Assembly (NCBI GenBank): GCA_031835245.1
Contig: JAVKOQ010000354.1
Coordinates: forward strand, 1-52,316
Origin: Balamuthia mandrillaris
Lineage: Eukaryota; Discosea; Longamoebia; Balamuthiidae
DNA length: 52,316 nucleotides
Direction of reading: 5' to 3'
Positions 37,104 to 48,838 of the stretch are shown here, piece after piece (positions within the stretch are counted from its first letter, which is position 1; every line of letters begins with the position of its first letter). Under the pieces are notes generated by a model. That model saw only the letters and a program-made list of their open reading frames with translations. It did no database searches and had not been told where the DNA came from. The translations under genes and the position numbers were made by a program.

Positions 37104-40100
37104 CTAGAGTCCCTCTTCATCTCTTTCTCCGAGCCTGGGCGGAAATGGTTGCAGCTGAAGCATTAACAGCGAATTCACCTGTCTTCTTCGCCGTATGAAC
37201 AAGAAAGCAACTATACCAGCCACTGCTAATAATAGGGCTCCCCCACCGCCTGCCGAGGAGGCGACGACTGCAATGAGGGTGCCACCAGAGCTGGACTTCT
37301 TTTCTTGTTCTTCTTCTTCTTCTTCTTCTTCTTCTTCTTCTTCTTCTTCTTCTTCTTCTTCTTCTTCTTCTTCTAAACTACTAGTTGAGCCTTGGCCGTT
37401 TCCGTCTCCTTCCCCATCATCGCCGCCACCGTTAACACCCCCATCGCCATCACCGTCGCTGTCGCCGTCCACAACTCCGTCATCTACATCACCATCCCCG
37501 TCGGCATTGCTGTCTCCATCCCCTCCAGCAGTACCGTCACCGCCCACAACATCGACATCCCCATCCACGCTGCCATCACCATCAACATCACCATCACCCG
37601 CTCCATCACCGTCGCCGCCGCTATCACCATCAGCAGTGCCATCGCCATCCATATCGCCATCGCCATCACCATCCACAGCACCGTCACTATCGCCGTCCAC
37701 ATCACCCTCTCCATCAACATCTCCATCACCTCCACCGTCATCGGGGATGGGCGGGTGCACGGTTATGGTGACCTCATTCGATTCTAAGAGTCCGCCTTCA
37801 TGGTATGCTATAGCTCGGAAAATGTGCTCTCCAGCGGCAAGTTCCAGCTCTACGATGTAAGGTCGGGTCTTTACAGTGCCTACAGGCAACTCGTTGTGGA
37901 GGAACTCCACCCTTAAGATGGTGTTATGGTTATCTTGCAGGTCGGCCGTCACTTTCACAGTCTCAGCTTCAAAATATTCGGTTCCAGGAGAGGGAGAAGA
38001 GAGCGCGATGGCTGGCGGCTTGTTCGTGGGAGGCAGCTCAAATGTGGAAAAGCCTTTATCGTCAGAGGGGAGGCCGTCGTTCTCCAGACCCGTGATGACC
38101 GAATTGAGAGTCGGTATTGGATTGTCCGCATCACTGGGGACATCCCAATCCACCGACAGATGGTCACCTCCACCAAATTCCAGTTGAATGGCTTCAATGT
38201 AGTACCACTGTCCTGCCACCAAAGATACGATACTTCTCGCTCCCTGTAGCCAAACAAAAGATTTTAAATATACAAAGCCAGGAAGAACGAAGAAGAAGCA
38301 AGAAGCAAGAAGATAAGGAAAATTAAGAGAGGGAAAAAAGGTGGAAGCGAAAGTGAAGAAGAAAACATAACAGCAACTCACTTGGGTGATAAAAATGAAT
38401 GGTGAAGTCCACGTCTGAACGTGCCCTATTAATACCTTATGCTCTGGCCTCGTGTCAGTGGAAAGATAAAGCCACATCATATCATCGGCAGTAAACCAGA
38501 ACGTGTATTGGCCTGTCTCCGGAGCTCTGATGTATCCGGTCACCATTCGAGTGTAGTTCTCAGCAACATTCTGCGGCAATTGGAACCGATTGATGTAGCC
38601 TTTGAAGTTCGGGGTACCTGGTTATTGAATGAGCAACAAGCCACAAAATGGAAAAAGCAAAGGAGAGAAATTGTGTGTTAGAAGAAAGCGGTGGACAGGA
38701 CCTCGTGGAACATACCTGTAGTAACCACATAAGGATTCTGAGCATTGCGTCCTGCCCAACGTCTTTCCAACAAGCCGGTGAAAGTGGTGGTTCCCTCCGG
38801 CCAGCACCACACCTCCACGTTGCCATACCCCACCGCACCGTTCAAGTTGGTGGCTTTCACCACCAGCTGCCGCCGCCAAGGGGCTCGTGGTACGGTTGAA
38901 CCCGCTCTCCTCAACAAGTCTCCATTCGGCTGAAGATCAAAGAGTTGGTCGTTATTGCCCACCACGACCTCCAAGGAAATGATCGTGGAGGCTGATACCA
39001 CCGCGATGGAACCGGCCGGAACACCGACGGCAACGTTACTAAAGATGCGAAGTTGTTCCGTTTTGAATACGGGAGCGCTGTCACTGACCATCTGCACTTG
39101 GATCAAGATCTCTCGGTCAATGCTGGGGCGAGTGTTGGTGAAGGGAACACCATCCCCCATCGCTCTGATAATCACAGAGCGTTCTAGGAATAGTTGCTTG
39201 GTTCTCAAGATCAGAGTCAGTTCCCCGGTCAACTCGTCAATAGCAAATAACAACGGGTCCTCTGCGTTGTTGGAGACAACAGAATAATGATAGATTTCTC
39301 CTTGATCTGGGTCATCCACCACCGCGAACGTGTCCACAACGGAGAAGAGCGCATCTTCCGCAACGAGGAATGGGCCACCGGGTTCAAGAGAGCTACTGGG
39401 GGAGTTGCCATTCCACTCGGGATATTTCTTTGCAGCGATTTGGCTGGTAACCACTTGAGAGATGAGCTCATTGTTCTTACCAATCCCGTAACGCAGGAAG
39501 TAGGCCTTGAGGTCTCGTTCTGCGGCATCACAAAACAGAATATAGAGCCGGTTTCTCTTGTAGTTGGCGTTATTGGGGTTCAAATCAGCCAAAGCGGGAT
39601 CGGAGGCATCGCCTTGCAACCAACGCATTAAGCGACCAAAGGCCTTGTGATAGAAGTCCCATCCAAAGGCTTCTGCCAGGTTGAAGAAAAAGTCGTTCGC
39701 CAAGGCGGTGTTGGCTATAGTGGCCCATGCTGGATTGTTGTAAGTGATTCTGGCGGCGATACGGGGTTCAGCATCCCAGTAGGAGGAAAGGTTGTTCTGC
39801 CAAGGTGATCGGTGGTGGATCAACTGCAGAATAAGGCCAACGACGAGGTGGATACCATGAGAAGTGTCCGGCGGAATCTCCCACTCTTTATTCCAGGTAT
39901 GCTGTACGGAAAACAATTAAGAGGCGAGAAGAGAGGCTTGGATAGAAGAGAAACGCAAACCAACCCGCATATTAATACTGAGCAGCTCATAGACCTGCAC
40001 AGGGGGATCAGGAGTTACCACCGACTGAAATTTTTGCAGCGAAACCGGAAATGAGAACTCGGAGTAGCCCTCTAGGGCATCTGGCGTAGCAGCTTCTCCC

Positions 40101-42008
40101 CTTGTACGATAGCCTTGGTAGCCCATGTAGTGGTCCATTGTATCCATCACCATTTGCCAGTGGTCCGCCACCTACATATATGCATTGAAGAAGGAATAAG
40201 CTACAACAAAACAAACTAAACTAATCGAGAAATATCAAGATAAAACAGAACCTTTTGCGGGGAATCAACCGCGAGCAACTCTGCCCTGCTGGCATACGCG
40301 ATAAAGGCTGGGGTGTTACCATAAGCCTCCATGTTCTTTGTGGCTATGAAACCCCACGGCGCAGCCTTGTGTTCCAAATCCTCCTTCCATTGGTCTTCCG
40401 TGTGAATGCCAGCCCTGAACACCGGCGCTTCTAAAATGTTCTTCAACATCACGTTGATAGTACCTTGCCGCACGCCCCAAGGGACCCAGATCCTTATCAA
40501 CCCTCCGAAAACGTTGCCGATGGTCACTGTGGTCGCTTTGTCTAAAGAGAATCTTCGTTGGATGAACGGGAATCGCGTCCACACCTGCAAGTTCCAAAGC
40601 GAGGCCCTGTGGTGTCCCACCTCCACTTCTATGCCTTTGCCAACACCTGCTGCGTCGATGAGGACCTCCACGGGCTTTCCCGGAGGGGCATAGTATCCTG
40701 TTTCCAACAACCAACCTAACTCCGAGGCAACGAGATATGCGTTGATTTCAGGTACGATATCCGTGTTGATGGGAATGGTTATGCTTTTGATCAGTGTGGC
40801 AGTCGCAGAAGGAAGGCCTGGCCAATAAGCGGCGCAAGGATGGAAGCCGTTGTTGAACAGCTCTGAGAAGTGAGACGGTTCAGTGGTCTGGAAGAGAACT
40901 GACTGCAACTTGGCCACCAATACTTTGAAGGTAGCTTCCTCGGCGACCACGAAGGGGTTATCAAACGTGGGGCAGATCCACTCATAGGGCGGTTCCAGCG
41001 AGAGAAGCAGGTCTTTGATTACTTCCAAAAAGCTAAGAGAGTAAGGATCCGATAGGTATACCTTGTTGATGGCTTCGATGGCTATGGGTTGCTCTCCTAT
41101 GGGAAGAGGGTTGTTTTTGTCCTGCAGAGCATCCACTGCGTTAGCAGCGGAGTAAAAGTGGGGAAGAGGGTTTGCTGGGATTTTGCATTCATAGGCTACA
41201 GCAGTCACGGACAAGTGCAAACCAACAGTGTCGAGCAGCTCATTGGCGACCTTTAATTTTTCTGTGTTGAAGTTCGGAGGTGTTGATACAAGAACCAAAC
41301 CACCTCCCCCGAGCAGAAAGTCGCGATAGAATGACAAATGGTTGACACCAGCATAGTGCCAGTTGACCAGCATCACATCCGTGCCTGATATCATGCGGTT
41401 AACAAAGACAAACACACAAATGATAGTATGAAGGATCACGTACTGGTAATTTGTGAGATCTTGGAGAGAGTTATTGCTTTGAAGTTTCTGGCTTGCAGCC
41501 AAGCTGCAGAAACCGTTCCAGAGTTTAAAACTCCCACAGTAATATCTTCTGGCCGGTTCGCCTTGCTCGCCCACAACAACGCGTTCGTTAGCACAGTGGT
41601 CAAGTCGCCGCTGGTCGACAAGAACGAGTCTGACGCAAACTTGGAGTGAGCGAAAACGACTCCTCTGCCAGAGTTGGAACAAGCACCCTCCGCAGAACAA
41701 AAGGAGGAACGGCCTGCTGCTCCAACAGCAGAACCATCCTCTGTCAACAAAATGGGAAACGAGGAACGCCCGCTCATTGCGATTGACCCTGTATTGTTTC
41801 GGCTAGGTGAGCAATAAAGAATGAAGAGTAGGGAGGGTGAGACTAAGAATAACTAACCAGGAGAGGTGCCGCTGATGCTGAAGATCTTGCCTCGAACGGA
41901 GGTAGTGAGAGCATCAAAGTCAGAGTCAATGGTGGCGCTTTGCCCTGTTGCTATGCATAGAATAGCGCTCACAATCAAAGCGAGCAATAAAAACTTTGAC
42001 CCACTCAT
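37104..42008 (-). CDS. M60-like membrane protein, apparently catalytically dead (copy B)
   Basis: Tandem paralogue of the previous gene with the same architecture. ATG at 42008 ([20 protein letters not shown], signal peptide), then the MSGRSSFP module, [31 protein letters not shown] and [12 protein letters not shown]. The M60-like core follows ([20 protein letters not shown], then [20 protein letters not shown]), with cadherin-like repeats, PA14 ([20 protein letters not shown]) and an Ig-like segment. A very long DG-repeat stalk leads to about 22 Glu encoded by pure GAA, one transmembrane helix and an RRRR tail. Where copy A has HELGHTFQ this gene reads YELLSINMR then HTWNKEW, and where copy A has GEVDVN it reads SHGIHL, so both the zinc motif and the third ligand are missing. 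It may bind glycans without cleaving. Confidence 0.82.
37303..37374 (-). repeat. (GAA)n coding repeat, poly-Glu in M60 copy B stalk
   Basis: TTC repeated about 22 times on plus; it reads as uninterrupted glutamate just outside the membrane segment. Confidence 0.9.
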
Positions 42009-42413
42009 CAACCAGTGTGTTGCTTCTTGTGTGTTTTTGTTGTCAGTAGTAAAAAGAGAACTTTGCGAGACTTACGTAAGTCAGCAAGCGGTTGTTGGTT
42101 GGAGAGAACCGATCTTCTCCTTTTTAGTCCGGCCATCATGTGATAGAAAAAACAAAACTTCTCTTTCTTTGGCGAGATCATGATAGGGAGACCTCGCCCA
42201 AATACATGATGAGAAAGAGGAGAGTGTAGCAAAGTTTAACGCAAGATAGCAAAGAAAAAACAATTCAAAACAAACCTGGTGTGAATAAACTTGTAAACTG
42301 CCAGAATGAAAGAGGAGTGATTGAAGGAGGAGTAACATTAAAAAAAAAAGGAGTTGAAGAAAGCTATGTTGCTTCATTCATTCCATTGTTTGTACAAAGA
42401 AAATGTGGAAAAG
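42009..42413. other. Spacer between M60 copy B and the OTU gene
   Basis: About 400 bp that should hold the copy B promoter and the OTU 3' UTR, both minus strand. The short frames here have no motif. Confidence 0.4.
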
Positions 42414-43736
42414 CTAGGAAGAGAAAGCATCCCGGTAAGGACAAGAAGATAGCATGTGAATCTGAAGCTCTTCGTAGTTTGCGGCAGGAGCATCACATAA
42501 TGAACAAAAAAGCAAGTCCTCCGTTGTCGTTGAAGTTGTTGACGCGGAAGAGGTAGAAGTTGAGGAAGATGAGGAAGAATTAGAAGAAGAGCTTTGTTGA
42601 GCGTCTGATAAGAGACTAACCAAATCGACGTTTTGTACAGTAGAGGCTGGACATGTTGTTAACATATGAACCTGTTTTGAAAGAATTTTACAAAAAGCAG
42701 AAGAGATGGTCAATAAATTTATGTTGACGTAACAAGAAACAAGCAATGGAAGGAGAAAAAGAGAATGGAACCTGAAGTTCTTCATAATTTGCACATGGAA
42801 GTTGACAAAGAGGACAAATCTCTGTACGCTCTGACAGTATTTCAGGAGGAAGAGAAGCTAGACGTTCCTCCTCCCGTTCCCTTTCGCTGTCTGTGTTAAC
42901 AACAGAGTTGTAATGGTTTCCTCTATGATAGCTGATACGTATGGGTTTGGCGTTGCGACTGTACAATCCTTGAAATATATTCAAAGGTTCTATTGCCGAA
43001 AAAAAATTATCATTAGCCAACGAAAAACGTAATTCGAAGGAAAGACCCAAAAACAAAAAAGAAGTGAAAAGGAGCTACCTGTTCCGTGCCGTTGAGAGAA
43101 CACTTGGATGGGGCGAGCAAACATCTCTGACATGCACTGTATTTCCAAGTTGTTTCCAAAGACACCAGCTCTGCGCTTCCGTCGTATATAGTCGTTAAAG
43201 TCTTCTGTCACAAATTGCGAGAAATGATCTCTATCTCTTTCCTAGAAGAGTTTTGGTTATCAGTGACGAGAAGGAAGAAAGAAGATAGAAGGGAGAAAAC
43301 AAAAGCATAAATAGAAGGTTGAAAAAAATTTCTGGACAGAGACCATGTAATCCATGCACATCTGTCGAAGCTCGTTGTGTTGCTGAGTGCTACCATAGAC
43401 TTGATCCGCCACAGCGCTAAATAGACAATTGCCGTCTCCTGGGATGTCTTTGATCAAATAGCCAGCCGCTGCCATCTGCTCCCTAAACTCTCTTTCCTCC
43501 CTGTCTTGCCGTGCAAACTCCTCCTGAGAGACCATCAGTGCCGCTTCCATTTGTACATCCTCTTCTGGTTCTCCAGCAAAAAGAGCGGCTACAGCTTGAT
43601 TGCTTCTATCCCGCTGAGCCTCTCTGGCAAGGGCGTTCACAAAGCTCTGGTCATCCCAGTTGTTGTCCTGCGGTATCTTTTCATGAATAAGGGGAGGAAA
43701 GGATATATAAAAGGAAGAGAGAGTACAGTGTGAGGG

Positions 43737-43774
<38 letters not shown>

Positions 43775-44439
43775 TAAGAAGGGAAAAGCTGCAAAGCGCA
43801 AGAGCAGAAGTAGCAACAAAGTGAAGAAAAAGATAGAAGAGCACGTACCTGTCCTCCTTGATAACCAGAGCGCTGCATGTGCCGCCACATGGAATAGCGC
43901 CGTTCGAATGCTCGTCTCGCTCCCTCATCCATGGCACCCCCATCCCGCCGCTGCAGATAAGTAGGGGGCGGTTTGATCTTATCCGTAGGCCAACAGTCCT
44001 TCTCATCCTTCAGTTCCAAGTAAAGAAGGCTGTAGTCCTGCACCCCCGCCTCCTCTAAGCTGAGCTCCTCCTTGTCCAGCAGCACCCAACAAGTAGGTTT
44101 GACCCTCCGCTCCTCCTCCAACATCATCATCTCATCCCCCTCTTCTCTCTCTGCAGCTTGTTGAGGTGCTACACGATCTGCATCTGCATCATCCCCTGCT
44201 TTTCCTTTCTCACTATTGTGCTCATCTTTCTCTTTGTTGCGCTCCTCGTGGGCCGTTGGCGCTGCTACCTCTTTGAGCAGGAGCAATCGGGTGCGCTCGG
44301 GCAGGATCAAGCGTGCACGGCAGAGCTGATGGCGGAGGGCTTTCACGCTGTAGATTGGGCAGAACTGCATCATGCATTTCTCGTAGTCCTTGTGGTTGCT
44401 CTTGCGTGGAGCCTCCACATGCAACGTCCACTGCTCCAT
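42414..44439 (-). CDS. OTU-domain deubiquitinase (OTUD5-like) with two C-terminal C2HC fingers
   Basis: A multi-exon gene starting MEQWTLHVEAPRK. The N-terminal 220 or so residues are unrecognised, with one charged Glu/Ala region. After an intron with (CT)n on the coding strand the OTU core begins: IPGDGNCLFSAVADQVYG has the catalytic Asp and Cys, ELRQMCMDYM continues across an intron to ERDRDHFSQFV, then YIRRKRRAGVFGNNLEIQCM and ISYHRGNHYNSV with the catalytic His. All three triad residues are present. The C-terminus has two near-repeat fingers, CPLCQLPCANYEELQVHM with TTC and CSLCDAPAANYEELQIHM with SSC, both C-x2-C-x12-H-x4-C, with a Ser/Thr linker between. They resemble UBZ-type ubiquitin-binding fingers. 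It likely removes ubiquitin from chains the fingers help to capture. Confidence 0.88.
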
Positions 44440-44683
44440 GTATGTGAGCTGTTGTTTTGCTTCTGTGGTCTGAGCGTAGCGTTGTGCTGTTGCTCTCTTC
44501 TTCTTCTCCTTTCTTCCCTCCTTGAAACCTTTGTTTTATGCGAACGTTCCACGGCTGTGAGAGTAGATCTGAAATTTTCGTGTCGACATGATAAATATAG
44601 ATAGCGAGAGACCATCGTCGACGTAAAATTATTTTTTGTAGACTTTCTGTGGTTCGCAACAAAACCGCCAGACAGCAGAGAAC

Positions 44684-44995
44684 ATGTCGTCGTCGTGCAA
44701 GGGGATCAGAGAAGAGCTTATTGCTTGCTTGAAGATGAGCAAGTGCATGCGGGAGAACGGGAAGACGTTTCATGAGTGCCTTCAGTCCACGGATGAGGAT
44801 GAAATAGGTGACTGCAGGCGAGTGCGGACCTCCTACCACATGTGCAAACACAACCAGGTTAGTCCGCTGGCATGCCACAACTTCTTTTCCCTGTGACTGC
44901 GAGTTTTTTTTTTTTTGTTTGAGTAACGTTCACTTCACTCCTCGTCTCCTTAGGTCAACATGAGAAAGCGGATCCGAGGGAACAATTACCAATGA
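44684..44995 (+). CDS. COA5: Cytochrome c oxidase assembly factor COA5 / PET191
   Basis: Two exons, 44684-44857 and 44954-44995, joined as CKHNQ then VNMRKRIRGNNYQ. The 71-residue product begins MSSSCKGIREELIACL and carries paired cysteines (CMRENGKTFHEC as C-x10-C, CRRVRTSYHMC as C-x9-C) and the basic MRKRIRGN tail, which are hallmarks of PET191/COA5. It is imported into the mitochondrial intermembrane space through the disulfide relay and needed for complex IV assembly; this is family knowledge. The gene lies head-to-head with the OTU gene, 244 bp apart. Confidence 0.93.
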
Positions 44996-45495
44996 TGTCA
45001 CTGAACTCACACACTGTATAAACAACCTCTTCAAGCAAACAAAATAATAATCATCATCATCATTTAACTAACCCCTTTGAAAGTCTAGCATGTCGCCGCT
45101 CAGTGGAGGGGTTTCCCAACTCCACACAGGTTTCAATCTTTTTTTTTTTTTTTTCAAATCTCTACCCCTTCCCGCCCCCTGCAGCTCCGGCCAACAAGGC
45201 CGCCATTTTGCGGATGTTCTTGTTTGTTTGTTTTCTTTTAAAAAAATTCCAGGAATGTGTCGACAAAAACTGGAAAAATAAAAGATGGAAAAGAGGAATT
45301 TCACCCCCAAAAAAAAAAGAAACCAAGGGAGGAGGAGAGAAGAGAAGGCCTGGCCTCGGTTGAACGTGTCAATTAAACCACCACCAAACAATTAAAGAAG
45401 AGGAGAAGAGGAACCACCCACCCGCCCTCACCCGCACCTTACGCACGCACGCACGCACGGCAGCAGCGCAAACGCACAAAAAAAAAAAACAGAGA
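44996..45495. other. Intergenic region with T- and A-runs
   Basis: About 500 bp between COA5 and the sugar transporter. There is a T15 run near 45140, a CACG repeat near 45440-45460 and an A-run just before the next start codon. No gene is supported. Confidence 0.45.
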
Positions 45496-46011
45496 ATGAA
45501 TGTGTCAAAGAACAGAGGGGACGACGAGGAGATACGTGTGGACGTGGACACAGGCCCGGAGAAGAAGGAGGAGACGCAGGCCAAGGAGGCCACCTACGGG
45601 CTGGCGGCCAGCCTCGTGCTGGTGAGCCTCTACGTCGGGCTTTGGACCGCCGAGGGCCTCATCATTTACAGCGCCCGTGACGTCGACTTTGACCGAGCGA
45701 GCGTCACCCTGGCCGTCGAGATCTTCAAAATGGTAGTGGCATCGAGCCTCTACTTTTCGTAAGTTTCCGTTTTTCTTTTCTTCTTTTTGTTTTTTCGCTG
45801 GTTCGTGATGAGATGAGGTGGGATGAGGTGCTGAACTTTTGCCGCTCTTTTTTTCTTTTGAACATAGGCATGGAGGCAGCGTGGAACAGTTCAAACAATA
45901 TTTCGGCAGGGCGTCCATTTTTGCGGTGCCGGCCCTCGTCTACACTCTCTACAACCTCGTCCGCTACTTTGCCTTGACCATCGCCGATCCTGGTTGGAAA
46001 CTCCTCCTTCT

Positions 46012-46050
<39 letters not shown>

Positions 46051-46824
46051 TCTCATTTGCTCCACAAAGGAACGTACCGAGTGTTGATCAATGCAAGGAT
46101 CGCCTTTAGCGGCATCCTCTTCCAGATCTTCTTCCACAAGCAGCTGGGCCAACGAAAGTGGATCGCTCTCGTGGCGCTCACTTTGGGCTGCGCCATCATG
46201 AAATGGGGGGAGCCCTTGCAGCTAGCAGCCACCCCGCTGCTCGTCATCGGCTTTCAGGCCCTGCTGGGCAGCTTGGGCGGGGTATACAATGAGGTGGCCC
46301 TGAAGAGGGACATGAAGCTGGACATCAACCTGCAGAACATGTACCTCTATATCTTCACCATCTCCCTCAACATCGCCACGATCTTTGTCAAGACTCTGTT
46401 TCGACCCGATTCAGGTATTTTTATCTTTTGCTTCCGTCTTCTTTGCTTTATGCGTCCTCTCTTCTTCGATCATTTGGTAACAGCATTAACTCACTTTTTG
46501 CTTTTGGCGAACAAAGGCTTTTTGTTTCGTAATTGGTCGCTATCAGTGATGGGTCCGATGGTATTGTTGGGAGGCGGAGGAGGATTCATGACGGCCCTGC
46601 TGCTGAAGCATCTGAACGTGCTCATCAAGGAGTTTGCGAATGGGGCTGAGATGTTGCTATCCGCCCTGTTCTCTAACATTCTCTTTGGCGTGCCGTTGAA
46701 TGCTCAGGTATTTGCCGCCATCTTCGTCGTCAGCGGAAGCGTCATCATGTATTACTGGGAGCGCATCCAACCAAGTCTTCAAGCAAACGCTTCCTCCTCC
46801 TCTTCCTCTTCCTCCACCAAATGA
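45496..46824 (+). CDS. SLC35A-type nucleotide-sugar transporter
   Basis: Four exons starting MNVSKNRGDDEE. About ten hydrophobic segments follow a charged cytosolic head, beginning LAASLVLVSLYVGLWTAEGL. Family signatures include VPALVYTLYNLVRYFAL, then after an intron GTYRVLINARIAFSGILFQ, KQLGQRKWIALVALTLGCAI, and the second repeat's GSLGGVYNEVALKRD and NMYLYIFTISLNI. GGFMTALLLKHLNVLIKEFA and the LFGVPL to SVIMYYWE segment close the fold. Transporters of this branch carry UDP-galactose, CMP-sialic acid or related sugars into the Golgi in exchange for nucleoside monophosphate; the substrate is not decidable. It ends in a poly-Ser tail. The intron at about 46005-46065 has (CT)n. Confidence 0.88.
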
Positions 46825-46966
46825 CTTCATTTTTTTTTTTGTTTGTAAAGACAAATCTTTTAGCTCGGGTTCGACGCTTGTTCCAGACAATCCATTTTTT
46901 TCTAAGTTTGGACGCGCGATCGAATCCAACCAGATGAGGACTTTTTTTTTGAAAACAACAAAAAGA

Positions 46967-48652
46967 ATGAAGAAAATGGAAGAGGAGCAGGCACAGGGAG
47001 ATGCAATAGCTCTTGCACGACAAGCAGCCCCGTTTGTCCATCCTCAACCGCCATACCGAGGCATCCTATCTTTACTATGGACACTGCTCAAGGTCAGCAT
47101 GATGTGTTCGTTTTTTTTTTTTTTTTTGCTCCATGTTTGAGCTCGATGACTGAAAAAAAAATATCGATGAGAAAAACAGACCCTCTTTGCTGCGTTCTTC
47201 TTGTTGCCGATGAGACTATTTGTGTTGTGCGTTGCGCTGGCGTCTTACTTTGTCATAGCTGTTGTACTGCAGGGGCTGTTACCCGCCCCCACTGCTATGC
47301 CAATGCTGCGGTGGCTTGGCCGACGCTCCCTTCGTGCTGCACTGCTCCTGCTGGGCGTTTTCAGGATCAAGACCTCTGGCCACAGAGATGTATTATGCCT
47401 TCTTCTTCTCTCATTCCCTCCTTCCCCCCCCCGCTCAATCCTTCTCACCACTTTCCTCAGCCAAAGGTGAGCACGCTTGTGTCAAACCACTTATCGTATG
47501 TCGATGTGCTCGTCTACGGTGCTCTTTTCTTTCCATCCTTTGTGGCCAAGGTATTCATTCTTTCAAGAGAAAGGAGAGAGTGACAGAGAGAGAGAGAGAG
47601 AGAAAGAGAGAGGTGAGGGGAGCAGTTCTCTTATTCTTTCAAAAACAAAAGGGATCAATAAGAGACATTCCAGTAATTGGCTACCTTGCCAAACACGTCT
47701 TTCAATGCGTGTTCGTGGAGAATCATCTGCGCGATCGCCCTTCCACGATCGCAACGGATACCACCGCAACGACCTCAGCAACAAAGCATGTCAGTGGTGT
47801 TGCTGCTCGTCGTCGACATCGTCAAATTCATCCACCAGCTGAACAGAAAGACGCTCGCCCAGCGCGACAACGTAATAAGGACGAGGAAGAAGCTGCCATA
47901 TCTGGCATTCAAGGCATCATTGCCAGACAAGAGCAGCAAAAAGATGGCCAGACAGGTATTCAATCTTCCTCTCTGATATCGGTTCCATGTGTTTAATTGC
48001 TCATCCAAGGGGTACCTCCATTGTTAATATTTCCGGAGGGCACTACCACCAACGGAAGATACCTTAGTACGTAACAATAGTGTTCTTCTATTTCGATACT
48101 CAACTGCAGCAACCTGTAGTTCATTTCCACAAAGGTGCTTTTGCTGGTGGCTATCCAATTCAACCTGTCTTTACGAGGTTCGCCAACTTATTCCATTCTT
48201 CTTAATTCTTCATATTTCACCAACATTCAAACTGGAAAAAATATCAAAAAGGTTTCCATTTAGGCGGTGGAGTCCAACGTGGGAGAGCATTCCATTTTAT
48301 TTGCATCTCTTCCAGTTGTTGACTCAATTCTACATTCCTGTTGAGGTTACCTTCTTGCCTGCTTACTATCCTTCCTTCGACGAGCTCGCTGATCCTCAGC
48401 TGTACGCAGACAACGTACAACAGGTTATCTACTTTCTCTCCTCTCTCTTCTTTCTCCTCTTGCTTATTGTCTTCCTAACAAACACAACAACCAAACAACC
48501 AAATATGTGGATAGTATATGGCAAAGAAAATGGGAGTACCGGCCACTGAACACACCATTCACGACAAGTTACAACACCACTCGCGCATCCTCGCAGGCAT
48601 CGTATCATGGCGGCACGATCCCCTGGCTGCTGCCTCTCCCATCTGTAAATAA
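46967..48652 (+). CDS. LPCAT/LPEAT-type lysophospholipid acyltransferase
   Basis: About eight exons. The start is taken at 46967 (MKKMEEEQ); an in-frame ATG at 46934 is an alternative. An N-terminal hydrophobic segment (LPMRLFVLCVALASYFVIAV) anchors it to a membrane. The acyltransferase motifs follow: NHLSYVD (HX4D catalytic motif), DIPVIGYLAKHVFQCVFV, LLIFPEGTTTNGRY and HFHKGAFAGGYPIQPVF. All junctions agree in phase. An unusual basic Gln/Arg-rich insert encoded at 47770-47955 separates motifs II and III. No EF-hands follow, unlike animal LPCAT1/2. It probably reacylates lysophosphatidylcholine or lysophosphatidylethanolamine in the endoplasmic reticulum. The fourth intron has (GA)n on the coding strand, the reverse of the rule seen elsewhere here. 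Confidence 0.85.
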
Positions 48653-48729
48653 TCGCCAACAATAAACTGAAAATATTGATAATTTCAAGATTAATTGTAT
48701 AGATTGAATATATCATCAAAAATTAAAAT

Positions 48730-48790
48730 ATTTATCGATTATAGTTAGTTTCTGCTAACTATTTGTGGGTTATCAAAAAATTCGATAAAT
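48730..48790. promoter_or_regulatory. Two inverted TCGATAAAT motifs upstream of the F-box/WD40 gene
   Basis: ATTTATCGA at 48730-48738 and TCGATAAAT at 48782-48790 form an inverted pair 50-110 bp before the start codon. The same 9-mer is in the SMYD/KTI12 divergent promoter. The regulatory role is inference. Confidence 0.4.
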
Positions 48791-48838
48791 GAATGAAATA
48801 ATTTGGGGACTAGAAAAGAAAGAAAGAAAGAATTGGAG

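Noticed and set aside
43690..43710. ATATCCTTT on the minus strand in the OTU gene as a second U12 donor
   Set aside because: It lies near the 3' end of an intron whose GT and AG boundaries already give a good in-phase join, so it is not at a donor position.
45068..45391. Short frames on both strands between COA5 and the sugar transporter
   Set aside because: They are dominated by T-runs and A-runs, with no motif and no fitting splice signals.
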